From: Ischnura elegans
Lineage: Eukaryota > Arthropoda > Insecta > Odonata > Coenagrionidae
Assembly: GCF_921293095.1 (NCBI RefSeq)
Contig: NC_060248.1
Coordinates: 133,002,972 to 133,066,971, forward strand
DNA: 64,000 nucleotides
Direction: 5' to 3'
Numbering within the stretch: the stretch's first letter is position 1; each line of letters starts with the position of its first letter. Shown here piece after piece: positions 23,018-33,133 of this stretch. The notes beneath the pieces are model-generated. The model ran no database searches. It was not told where the DNA came from and was given only the letters and a program-made list of their open reading frames with translations. The position numbers and the translations under genes were made by a program.

Positions 23018-25091
23018 CAAATCACAGAATTTGAGCCCTCATTGATTCCCGCATGAATTGAACAAGAAATCGGAGTTTTTTTTCGTAATTTTAGGGAAAA
23101 AATTCCAATAATTTCATTTAGAGTTGTTTTAATTAGTTTTTTGTTACAAATTGAATTTGAATCTAGATGGACAGAGAGGGATCAGTGTCGACCCCTTTTT
23201 ATTTAAGCAGCAACACATTTGCATATCTCTATTTTTGATTTTCTTTCACTTTTTCCCGACTGAAAATGATGGATTATTTTCCTTTGAAGCATAAATAGAG
23301 TTTAGCAGGAGTTTATCAGAAGAAAAAGTTGAGAAGAATCAGAAGAATTATTTAAGTCATAGGAGAACGCACAGTTTATTTCATATAATCCTTGTGATCG
23401 TAACATTGCGCGATATCAAGTACTCAAGGTTCACGCATGTACCACTTACATATGTGACGAGACAAGTAGGTACCAATAAACGCAAGAGTCGAAGCAAAGT
23501 TACGTGAACTTCCTTCGTGAATGTGCCATTCTGAATCATCATCGATTAGCCAACTTTCTGTTCCCATTATCACGTTACACTTCGTACTATGAATTAAATG
23601 GTGGAATTAAGTCATCTTATGAGACAGTTAATGTTAAGATTATACGACATTTAATCACTGACAATATTATTATTACAGAACTCGTATTACTGCAATTCAG
23701 GAGTATTTATGATTCGCTCATGAAGATTAAGCTACTCCTAGGTCCTACTTCCTGAAAGCGATGGATTTTTCATTTCAATATCTCAATGACTTGAATCAAC
23801 TGGTTTCTCCTTTTCTTGCCACAAATTGACCCTCTGCCTTCACTACCTTTGACATTGCTATGTGTGACCCAAGTGCTCAATTCCGTTTACAGCGTCAATT
23901 TTTATCTCAAGTAGCTTGCAGCAAATAACGTGAGGAATTTTATTGCCAGTGTCAGCCCAGCCTAAAATTCATGAGGAAAGGAGAAAAATTAAATCAAAGG
24001 CAAATTAAGAACACCAGCCAATCAGGTGACACGCAAAGTAAAGTGTTGCCGAGGGTCTATTCGATACAGAGTGAAATCTGACACGGTGAGAAAGACACGC
24101 CTAAAGCAAGTTGTTTCCCGAAACGTCGCGAAAGCGGCAATGAAGCCGATAACCTGGTGCACAGCGGGAGAAGAATTTCATATTTTATTTTTTCGTTTCC
24201 GATATGTTACGGTAGAAATTGTGCCAGAGTTCTCTTGAACGAACATTATATTTCAGGTAAATTGAACGTCTTTTCGGCCTGAAACCGTCATAGCTTGGTC
24301 CATTCATACAGTTCAACTGAATTTCAAATGGAACCGAAATGCAAGACCTATCGTTAAATTTCTTATACCGTTCTCTGCACGATTCTATCGCCAGCTTTTC
24401 TCTGTGTGGAAATTATCTTCCCCGGCCCTTGTCCCACCCATTAGTGCCACCAACCGTCTGCACTGGAAAGGCCCCACCTTCCGGCCCAGTTTCCGCTATT
24501 GGTGACGCGCGCAGGAATTAAGGGGGGGATGATAGGGGGATGGGACCGACGCTTTAGACCAACCCCTTCCTTAATCTCTCCAAAGATCCGATCTTCTGAA
24601 GGTGAGACGAAACTCTGCATGCAAATCACCAAATATCATGAAGTCAACGCTTGAGAGCTAAGAGGACGCATCGCACCTTTGCCACCGGTTGTATTTTCGT
24701 CTTTCTTTGTATTACTTATTTTACACATAATTGATAATCCTGAAATTTGATGGATCTTAAGAGCAGACCATTAACAATAGATCCCTCTTTACCATTTAGG
24801 AAATTTCCTCTACACTACATAAAAAAGGTACAGGAAAGTCAGAACCTTTTTAGTCTATAAAAAAATAAAAAGTAAACAGCATATTAAAAAATCGTTCACA
24901 AAAATTGATTTTTCATTTCTTTACATTTCTTTACAAATTACGTACTTCAATATTCATACTTCCCTCGAAGAAGGAAATGCCGGGGAAAAAATGATAAAAC
25001 ATTTTAAATGCACGAAATGAAATCAATAGAGGAAAAACGCGGAATTTTCAAATCGCGAACGATCGAAAGGACGAAAAAAATCAGCAAAGCA
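23018..25091. other. Unassigned sequence
   Basis: AT-rich. An 83-codon plus frame at 23,504-23,755 and a 70-codon plus frame at 24,026-24,238 have no motifs. Nothing else is supported. Confidence 0.5.
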
Positions 25092-25330
25092 ATTACGCGG
25101 TGGATCGGGGGATGAGGGATGGAGGAGTTGGGGGTGGGGGAGATTCCGATCAAACGGATGGAAGGGGGGTTGAAATGGAGGGGAGCCCGTCAAATCGTCG
25201 GCCGCTCTCGGTAGCCAATCAAAAGGGTTCATTCGGCGCATTTAAAATCGGGGAAGGGGGAGTAGAAGGGGAGAGGGGGTGGTGGGGAGTGGGGGAGGGG
25301 AGGGTGGTTTTCAGTTTATTTCGTCCACCG
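25092..25330 (+). repeat. G-rich low-complexity tract
   Basis: The plus strand carries many GGG to GGGGGG runs (GGGGGTGGGG, GGAGAGGGGGTGGTGGGGAG). It has clear G-quadruplex potential. The 129-codon frame at 25,100-25,489 is a Gly-rich translation of this tract. Confidence 0.6.
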
Positions 25331-25491
25331 GGCTCAGCATTCGTGTTTGCTATTCCGCGCAGGCACGTAGCCAACGGGGTTGCTTCGGAGGTGCTTGGTA
25401 GGTATTCGGGTTGCTCTGCTGTTATTTTTTTAATCAATTCGCTCGCATCGGTAAACCCAACATTTCAGCTGCATTTTTCGTTCGCATAATT

Positions 25492-26144
25492 GGGTAGTTT
25501 CCTTCATCAAGGAAAACGAAAGGCATTGACTGCGATTCCTTACCCACTATTAGTGTATTCATAATATACAAATTATTTGGTTTTAGAAATCACAGTTTAG
25601 GCGAATGTTAATGGTCAAATTTATCCTCATTTTAAAAAGGTCAGATTGGCGCCCATTCGATGCCACTCCACGTGACGTCACAGGGACCTAGTTTCTATCC
25701 GAGTAGATAGGAGTTATACATCGTCTGAGGTTACCAATGCGTGCATGAGGCACAGAGCTCAGGGAAACATGTCTTAATAGTCGCCTATTAAAACTGCCTA
25801 AGGTCGGAAAGTTTCCTTCGTTTAAAAGGGTATTAATAATCCTTACTTAAGCCCAGCGCTACCAGCTGGCAGGGTACTCTGCTACCTGTTAGCAGCCTGC
25901 GTCGTATCAGCGCTCAAAGCGTCGCCCCAAGGTCACCTCACTTGCGGCAGCGGGAACCAGAACGACTTAACACGGAGTTTTCCCAGCATTCATACTTAGC
26001 CGTCGCGTTTTCGCGCGCTTGAAAATTTTAACATTTCATTTAATCGCGAAAAATAGATATCGACATTTAAAAATCTAAAAGCGTGAAATACGTACTCCAG
26101 GAGTAATAATCTTTCGATTTAGGCCATAAAAAAATAATAGGGAA
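25492..26144 (+). mobile_element. Repeat A copy 3
   Basis: Full-length plus-strand copy of repeat A, matching copy 1 through most of its length. It starts GGGTAGTTTCCTTCATC at 25,492 and ends in the AATAATAGGGAA block near 26,144; the outermost terminal bases have decayed. The E-box/CRE composite is intact at 25,669-25,680. Relative to copy 1 it carries about 25-30 extra bases near 25,865-25,895, next to a TTAGCAGCCTG word. Confidence 0.7.
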
Positions 26145-28779
26145 TTCATCGTTTGTGATTTGCAGACATTAGGAGATGTAACTGTGTCGAAAAATGGAGT
26201 ACCATAGTGGGTGAGTCCCCGCAAGCGAGTGGTCTCCTCAGCAGATGTATCATGGGGGTAGTCGCCACAAGGGGAACAAATGAAGGGGTTGATAGGAGTT
26301 GAAGCGCTCTAATCCCCTTGGCTACACCCCTGCTGGTAGAGGAAGGGTGAGGCGAATTTAGGAATAGGTGAGCTTAAGAGTGCTTTGCGGCGAGGCTCAG
26401 ATCGTGGATTAAGAGGACGCCTCAGTCCCTTTGTACGGGTCTCTTTCATTTTTTTGTAGAAATAGCAATCATTTTGAAATGTTCAGTCTATTCAGTAGTA
26501 CCTAGTGTAATATACTGGATGAATATGCGATTCCTGACGTTTATAATATCCGAAAATAATAACGAGTATCCGTGAGCTCTCCTAAGACAACATATAGCAT
26601 AAAAGTAAGGAAGGTTTCGGAAATTCTAGGTTTGGTTCTGGCAGTCCTGTACGTGCTTTCGCTTCTTGCTCAAGGTCAGGAATTGTTTTTTTTAGCTTAA
26701 CAGGGCGCATCACTCCCAGTCGGCTGTTCTTTCTTGGTTACGAATCACTAGTTCATAACTTACGCTTTCGTCTTGATATTTCCAGGGCATGGATTGCAGG
26801 GCTACATCAGGGCTGAGGGGCTCATTGCATTGTGTGCACTTTAGGTTAACTCTGAAATAGAGGTACTCCGACGGGTTATCTCAGGTAATATTTGGGTACT
26901 TGTAAAAATTTGTCTGGTTTGCAAATTTTAACACCTTATTTTCCTCGTTATTTTTCAGATAAATATTTTTCATCTTTTAAATGAAGTCCAATGTCAATAA
27001 GGGTCTATTTAACATACCCTACACATTACAATATGGTGAATTAAGTTTTACGAGGGTAAGAGGTCACCCAAAGAGACAATGCACGGCTGATTTAGGTGGA
27101 GTGCTGTATCTTCTTAAAAATTCGCGGTAGCTTGGTGGCCAGGCATTATACCGCAGAGCGCAGAAAGCTATCGCTCTGTTATGAGACACCAGCTTGCTGT
27201 TTAAGTGCACCAAGGGAACTGTGGCGGTGGGATGAGCTTAATTTTGGAAGCGTGACGTCTGAATCACTCGATCCTTGATTCAGCCGAGCCATCCGAGCAC
27301 ACTCGAAAGTATCCTTGAGCTGACAAACTAGATTCCGTGATAAAGTTTTAAGTTTATTGCAGCTCAGCAAAAACGGTTTTGCGCCATGCATTTGAGAGGA
27401 GAGCTGCGCGAAGCCATTCTCAGGATTGTTGACCAGTAATGATAATGACCATGCACGAATTGTTTGCTGGAGCTGTGATGATCATTGCGAATGGGCTTAT
27501 TCGATAATAAAATAAAAATTAATTTTGATAGTATCCATTGAGGTCTTGAATATAATTTATAGGAATGAAGTTTATTTCACCCATTTTTCAATAAATGAAA
27601 ATATATATTATCAAAAGGTAATGAAATATTTAGATTTGAGCTGTAAATACATTTATCGAGGTTAATCACAAAAACGTATGTCATTAGAAGTACAATTCTT
27701 TACGCTTTTGATGAGATAAACGAAAATTTAATGGGCATCCTTTAGGCTATTCGGTCACAATTTATGGGACCAATAGAAATCGCAAAATAATATCGTCAAA
27801 CCGATTTCTTAATTCACATCAAAATACCTATCAAACTAAGTACTTAAAATGCTGCGCTAATAAAAATATCATCACCTGCGTTGCTGATAGTGATCCAATT
27901 TTGAATGGATGCTTTGTTGATATCTCCATTCCGTGAGTACATATCTTCAAATTGAAATATAAATATTTTTCCTTAGATTTATTCTCATATGGTGATCTTG
28001 CCATGCTGATTACTTTCACGACGAATGGACACGAATGTTTTGATTCATTACGATCTAAGAGAATATGCTTATATTCCTGTGGGTGTACAATGTACAGTGT
28101 ACATAGCAAATTGTTTTCATCATTTCTTCGCTAGAGAATTTACGACGGTCGTTACTGGAATCAAATAGACATGATGAAAAATTTTCAATGCTCAAGGGAC
28201 AAGCTTATTTTTCCATCAGGTATCCTCTCAGAAATATTTTAAAGGAACTGCTGGCCATTACTATATTGAAACTGCCATTGATTGTGCATTTGAATTGGGT
28301 AATTGGAGTCATTTTTACTCTTTATTTGCCTCCAAAATCCTTTTGTCTTCTAACAAACTAGTAGGTACTCCTCACATAGACTGGGTGATAATGAAGTCCT
28401 CATTCTCAGGTATAATATTTAAGGCTTCCTTCTTATAATTTGTTAGTAATTCGAAAATAACGCGAATTTGTTTTGCATCTGGAATTTCCAAACCACCCTC
28501 GGATCTCCCGTCAATAAGTAAAACAGGTGGAGAGAGACAACCAACGCATCCGTTTGTCTCCGTCAGTATTCTTCTCCACACGCATGCATGATACCTACGC
28601 GTCACCGGGTGCACCCCGATCGGCCCCTGATAAATTCATGGCGACGGGACGGGACCAGCAGAGGAAACATTTGTTTAGTTGAGCTCTTTCCGTTCCATAA
28701 ATACTTGACGATGCCATGCTTCCCATTCGAAGGAACCACCCCGAATCGGTCTGCAAGATGTACTCTCCGTCGCATCCCC
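26145..28779. other. Unassigned sequence
   Basis: 26,190-26,460 is less AT-rich and may be an unrecognised repeat, but no partner was found here. Short frames of 60-92 codons have no motifs. Confidence 0.45.
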
Positions 28780-29110
28780 ATCTCCATTGGGGGGGGGAGG
28801 GAAGGGTGGAATCTGGCAGAGCGAATGCATGAATGGGAGGGAAGGGGGAGGCGGTGGGGTGGGTGGGGTAATGGGAGAATGGCTGTGTTTGTCCGAGTGC
28901 GATCGTGGGGGTTGTTGTGGGATACCCCCCGGGGGTGCTGAGGCCAGAGGCGGGGGAGGAGGGGTAGGGGTGGTCACGGGGGTGTACGGGGGATTACGGG
29001 GGTGCTTGGTTGGATCTGGCGCGCGCACTCGGGAAGGATGGGAAGTTATACCGGGGGTGGAGAGGGGGCTAAGTTTCCAGTTGATGGGGTGGGTTTGTGA
29101 CGAGAGGGAT
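28780..29110 (+). repeat. Strand-asymmetric G-rich tract
   Basis: About 330 bp in which the plus strand is strongly G-rich, with dozens of GGG-GGGGGG runs, giving strong G-quadruplex potential. The overlapping 117-130 codon frames on both strands are Gly-rich or Pro-rich artefacts of this composition. Confidence 0.7.
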
Positions 29111-29573
29111 GTTTGGGAGGGTGGTGATATGTGGAGAAGGGGTGACTACGCTGATGGGCTGGTTCATAAGCGACGCTAGTTCCTCAACCGGTGGCGCTGT
29201 TGTGCCGATTTGACATGCACGCCGCTCCGCCCACAGCTCCAAGCCGAGTCTCTTCAAAATAATACCTATCGTAAATCTTCAACATTCGTTCATTCAAAAC
29301 TTAATTGTCTAGAGCCGTACTCCAGAACCTGACTCAATCTTGAGTTCTCGATCTAAATCGTTGGTTCAGTTGTCATGTCCAAGTTGAGTTTGAGTCAAAT
29401 ATGAGGTGATTAAATATGTTATTACAGACTTCAACTCTCCTCACATGAGCTGGGGAAACTGAGGTAACTTTCAGTGGTAAAATTTACATTTACCTAAATT
29501 ATTATCTCTTGTGGTCTCCCGCAAATCATAAAGTACCTTTACCGGCAAAATATAATATGTAAGTTTTTATGTG
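29111..29573. other. Unassigned sequence
   Basis: No gene or repeat recognised. It ends at the left target duplication of the PLE. Confidence 0.55.
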
Positions 29574-29585
29574 ATAGATATTTCA
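29574..29585. repeat. PLE target site duplication, left
   Basis: ATAGATATTTCA, identical to 31,893-31,904. The last two bases may also pair with the arm. Confidence 0.8.
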
Positions 29586-30499
29586 ACAATGTAATGTTTA
29601 TGCTCTTGAAGTATAGGTCATGATAAATTAAACTCACATTTGGCCAACGTTTCGGAGATTTATTCTCCTTCCTCAGGGCTCTTAATTATAATGAATGTTT
29701 ACAAAGAAAATAAAAAAATAAATAAATTAAGTGGTTACAAAAATTTGAATACAATTGTGCAGTACAAATTCATTGGTAAATTAAAAATTGTGTACAGAAT
29801 TAAACAACATACCTGTGATAGAAAGGTTTCGTTACTAGGCAAATCATGGTTACTTATAAATATTGGTTCATTTGTTAACAAATGGTATCTAAATTATACT
29901 AAACAATTTTAATTTCGATGAATTAAATAATAATAAATTTTGCTTAGGTGTTCGATGTCTGATCTTTTATTGCAACTGTTATTTGATTTTGAAATGTAAA
30001 CCATTTCTTTAAATAATCTTTTCTTAAAATTGGTTTCTATGTCTAAAATGTTGGTGTTCTCGAAATCAAAATGATGGCTATAGTCTAGACTGTGATTTGC
30101 AAGAGCAGAAAGAGTGATTTTATTTTTTATCGATGGTTTGTGCTGGGATATTCGGTTTTTTTAAATATTGAGAAGTTTGACCAATGTAACAACTATTACA
30201 ATCGAGGCATGGTATGTGGTATATTATGTTACTTTTTAGTTTTTTTGGGGTTTCTGATTTTATTTTTGTGTACAGAAGTCTGCTTTGCGTGTTAGAAATT
30301 TTGTGTGGAATTTTATAATCTAATTTTTTGAAAACTCTAGTAAGTTGTTCAGGTAATTTATTTATATAAATGATTCCACGGAATGGGGACGTTATTGTGT
30401 TTGTTAAAGCTAATTTATTTGGTGAATTCTGTGTTTGTGGACATATAGCGTTATTTTTTTGTAGTATACATTGAATGAGTCTTTTTGGAAAATTGTTTT
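29584..30499. repeat. Left arm of PLE inverted repeat
   Basis: About 916 bp, reverse complement of 30,940-31,856. Only isolated mismatches were seen by eye, for example T/C at 30,467 and C/T near 30,283. Confidence 0.85.
29640..29685 (-). ncRNA. Hammerhead-ribozyme-like core, left PLE arm
   Basis: Minus strand: CTGAGGA (complement of 29,670-29,676), hairpin GGAGA-ATAAA-TCTCC, then GAAAC (complement of 29,649-29,653). This satisfies CUGANGA, stem II, GAAA; an unpaired A precedes stem II. The cleavage-site strand (stem III/U-H) is not clear. It lies downstream of the endonuclease stop. Confidence 0.45.
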
Positions 30500-30554
30500 T
30501 TATTAGAATGTCCTCAATTATTTTTAAGTTTTTTTTGTGAAAAAATTTTATCAC
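29909..30554 (-). pseudogene. PLE linker and GIY-YIG endonuclease, left arm
   Basis: Minus-strand frame 30,554-30,120 ends with the GIY-YIG start IPCLDCNSCYIGQT (residues about 114-127 of 144), including the Cys-rich lead-in characteristic of PLE endonucleases. A frame change at a run of seven T (30,156-30,162; A on the coding strand) breaks the frame. The second half continues in another frame with ALANHSLDYSHHFDFENT and the DIEHLSKIYYYL block to a stop at 29,909-29,911. GIY-YIG nucleases nick the target to prime reverse transcription. Frame-broken as it stands. Confidence 0.8.
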
Positions 30555-30939
30555 TCAGATTTAGCGCTCTAAATTTTAGTGCATTGGCTATATTTATTTT
30601 ATGTCGTAGAGGATGATGAGACTGAAAATTTAGATATCTGTCTGATTTATGCGGTTTCTTCCACCAATCCACACTTATGGATCCATCTTGATTTCTTATT
30701 GTCAACATATCAAGGAATGGAAGTGTGTTATTATTTTCAAATTCCATTGTGAATTGTAATTTAGGATGGAAGCAATTGAAATAATTTAAAATTGTGTTCT
30801 CGTGTATATCACTGGGTAATGCTAGATATAAATCATCAACAAATTTATAAATGAAGGGAATATTAAATGGTAATTTAGCGATAATATTGTCTAGGAGGTG
30901 ATTCATGGTTAAGTCACCTAATATGGTTTTGTAAATAGT
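30514..30939 (-). pseudogene. PLE reverse transcriptase fragment (C-terminal part of palm and thumb)
   Basis: Minus-strand frame beginning at the arm junction with ILGDLTMNHLLDN. It then has the catalytic motif C as FVDD in IYKFVDDLYLALPS, followed by the PLE-type blocks LQFTMEFENN, LPFLDMLTIRN, WWKKPHKSDRYLNF and the SHHPLRHKI histidine-rich block. Motif A and most of motif B are missing because the fragment starts at the palindrome junction. The first ten residues of the open frame (30,969-30,940) come from the opposite arm and are not RT. The C-terminal end runs into the GIY-YIG frame with a frame change around 30,514-30,554. The protein would copy PLE RNA at the target; this fragment cannot be functional alone. 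Confidence 0.85.
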
Positions 30940-30952
30940 AAAAACAATTTTC

Positions 30953-31531
30953 CAAAAAGACTCATTCAATGTATACTACAAAAAAACAACGCTATATGTC
31001 CACAAACACAGAATTCACCAAATAAATTAGCTTTAACAAACACAATAACGTCCCCATTCCGTGGAATCATTTATATAAATAAATTATCTGAACAACTTAC
31101 TAGAGTTTTCAAAAAATTAGATTATAAAATTCCACACAAAATTTCTAACACGCAAATCAGACTTCTGTACACAAAAATAAAATCAGAAACCCCAAAAAAA
31201 CTAAAAAGTAACATAATATACCACATACCATGCCTCGATTGTAATAGTTGTTACATTGGTCAAACTTCTCAATATTTAAAAAAACCGAATATCCCAGCAC
31301 AAACCATCGATAAAAAATAAAATCACTCTTTCTGCTCTTGCAAATCACAGTCTAGACTATAGCCATCATTTTGATTTCGAGAACACCAACATTTTAGACA
31401 TAGAAACCAATTTTAAGAAAAGATTATTTAAAGAAATGGTTTACATTTCAAAATCAAATAACAGTTGCAATAAAAGATCAGACATCGAACACCTAAGCAA
31501 AATTTATTATTATTTAATTCATCGAAATTAA
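30953..31531 (+). pseudogene. PLE linker and GIY-YIG endonuclease, right arm
   Basis: Inverted second copy of the left-arm coding region, now on the plus strand. The YIGQT motif lies near 31,250-31,266. The same frame change occurs in the A7 run at 31,278-31,284, and the stop is at 31,529-31,531. Sharing the frame break means it predates the duplication of the arms, or was copied from one template. Confidence 0.8.
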
Positions 31532-31756
31532 AATTGTTTAGTATAATTTAGATACCATTTGTTAACAAATGAACCAATATTTATAAGTAACCATGATTTG
31601 CCTAGTAACGAAACTTTTCTATCACAGGTATGTTGTTTAATTCTGTACACAATTTTTAATTTACCAATGAATTTGTACTGCACAATTGTATTCAAATTTT
31701 TGTAACCACTTAATTTATTTATTTTTTTATTTTCTTTGTAAACATTCATTATAATT

Positions 31757-31800
31757 AAGAGCCCTGAGGAAGGAGAATAAATCTCCGAAACGTTGGCCAA
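31757..31800 (+). ncRNA. Hammerhead-ribozyme-like core, right PLE arm
   Basis: Plus-strand mirror of the left-arm motif: CTGAGGA at 31,764-31,770, hairpin GGAGA/TCTCC, GAAA at 31,787-31,790 and then CGTTGG. Because the arms are inverted, transcripts from either strand would contain one sense copy. Confidence 0.45.
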
Positions 31801-31892
31801 ATGTGAGTTTAATTTATCATGACCTATACTCCAAGACCATAAACATTACATTGTTGTTATAATAAGGAAGGTCAGGAGAAGAAACTTTATTC

Positions 31893-31904
31893 ATAGATAT
31901 TTCA
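31893..31904. repeat. PLE target site duplication, right
   Basis: ATAGATATTTCA, identical to 29,574-29,585; it follows the 36-bp single-copy tail. Confidence 0.8.
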
Positions 31905-32669
31905 TTTTAAAAACGTGAGGTGACGGCGGTGGACATCTTGGAACTTGGCAACTCTAATTGAGTTTGGATAAAACTAATGTTATGTGGAGTATGGTGTGAG
32001 CGAGTTTTGGGACTCGAGTGAGTTCTCGTAATATCAACGTTCATTCATTTTTTTCATTTAAAATTTTTTTGAAACTTAATTATTTAAACTGTGATGGTAT
32101 CGATTGTACGAACAGCAGCAATTATTCCCACCTAAATAATGACTCAAATGATTAGCAGCACTTGAATAAATGATGAATCAACTTTCGCTTTTGGAAATTT
32201 TCATGAATAAATCGCGTCTAAATGCACGCGTTATCAAAACAATGACTCGATTTTAACTCCTAATTACATTTTCAATTTCTAAAAGGTAACAAAACACACA
32301 GGTCCCGTTATTTGGTGTTCATATTCTTCGTCGCACGCGCAATTTTGTTTAATAAACTTTCCAGCTGATGCAGGAATAAATAAATATTTCAGTTTGCAGG
32401 ACATTATGAATGGATTGCTACCCCTTTTACAAAGTCAGAGTCAGGTTGAATTTCGAGCGAAGTTATTCGAAGTTTTATTGAATGTTCTTGATTCAGTTAT
32501 TTTTTCTGATATTAAAATTACGATAGTAATAAAAATAATTGTTATTTATCTAAAAACTGAAGTGTACTCGTACAATAATTAATTACACATGAATTACGCG
32601 TTAAATTGGGGATCCCCGTCGAGTTCTTATGGCGTGGTATCCATCAAATGAGTTGTAAGTGGTTTGTAG
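31905..32669. other. Unassigned AT-rich spacer between two palindromic insertions
   Basis: No gene or repeat recognised. A 62-codon plus frame at 32,394-32,582 has no motif. Confidence 0.5.
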
Positions 32670-32681
32670 TAATATTCTAAT
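32670..32681. repeat. Target site duplication of the 224-bp palindrome, left
   Basis: TAATATTCTAAT, identical to 32,906-32,917. Confidence 0.75.
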
Positions 32682-32905
32682 TAGTAATGAAAGACACTTT
32701 GTTTCTTCCATAAGTTTGTAAAATAAAATTATTTTACTGCCGGTTTTGGCTATCATACCATTATCAAATGCAGTGTTTGATAATGGTTTAACAGCTAAAA
32801 CCGGTAATAAAATAGTACATTTTTATAAAACTGGTGCAAGAAACAAAGTGTCTTTCATTAATAATATGGAGCCCTTCCAGCACGTACGTGCTTCAAGTTT
32901 CAATT
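32682..32905. mobile_element. 224-bp palindromic insertion, PLE-like architecture
   Basis: Arms of about 87 bp (32,682-32,768 and 32,776-32,863) are reverse complements with scattered mismatches around a 7-bp loop. A 42-bp single-copy tail (32,864-32,905) follows on the right. The whole is bounded by perfect 12-bp duplications TAATATTCTAAT (32,670-32,681 and 32,906-32,917). Each arm holds a TTGATAATGG...AAAACCGG block that could be a decayed hammerhead core (CUGAUGA...GAAA). It has no coding capacity. The arrangement of arm, loop, arm, tail and 12-bp duplication equals that of the PLE 766 bp upstream. I infer a non-autonomous element using PLE machinery; a fold-back DNA transposon is the alternative. 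Confidence 0.7.
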
Positions 32906-32917
32906 TAATATTCTAAT
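32906..32917. repeat. Target site duplication of the 224-bp palindrome, right
   Basis: TAATATTCTAAT, identical to 32,670-32,681. Confidence 0.75.
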
Positions 32918-33133
32918 GCAAATGAGCAGTCTAAGCACAGACCATAAAATAGCAAAACATGTGTACAGCGCAAAAAAGTGATATCAAAATTCATATCATT
33001 GTGAACCTTAAATACAAGAGGCTTCGATGCTAGAATTATAGAGAAATGCGTGCATTCCTAAATGCATGTAACGAAATATATTTGTTTAAGCACTCTGCAG
33101 TAAAAAGTATTTATTCAATCTTCCAAATTTACA

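Larger units (their letters stand above)
30940..31856. repeat. Right arm of PLE inverted repeat
   Basis: About 917 bp, reverse complement of 29,584-30,499. The inner junction lies in AAAAACAATTTTCC at 30,940. Confidence 0.85.
29586..31892 (-). mobile_element. Penelope-like element inserted as a large inverted repeat
   Basis: A 2,307-bp insertion bounded by perfect 12-bp duplications ATAGATATTTCA (29,574-29,585 and 31,893-31,904). It has a left inverted-repeat arm (to about 30,499), a single-copy centre (30,500-30,939), a right arm (30,940-31,856) and a 36-bp tail (31,857-31,892). Read leftward from the centre, the minus strand encodes the end of a PLE reverse transcriptase, then a GIY-YIG endonuclease, then a 3' region with a hammerhead-like core. 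The right arm repeats the endonuclease and 3' region in the opposite direction. The arms differ at only a few positions in the parts I compared, which together with the perfect duplications suggests a recent event. Inverted or head-to-head copies with a short tail are a known habit of Penelope-like elements. The N-terminal RT part is missing, so this copy is not autonomous. Confidence 0.85.

Noticed and set aside
28588..29179. Gly-rich 117-130 codon frames
   Set aside because: Translation of a G-rich tract; no non-repetitive protein sequence.
29640..31800. Identical 90-codon frames at 29,640-29,912 (+) and 31,528-31,800 (-), and 63-67 codon frames at 30,092-30,295 (+) and 31,157-31,348 (-)
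   Set aside because: They are antisense to the PLE endonuclease and 3' region and identical only because the arms are inverted copies.
32297..32669. Extension of the palindromic element to the left
   Set aside because: The 12-bp duplication at 32,670-32,681 fixes the boundary and nothing to the left mirrors the right flank.
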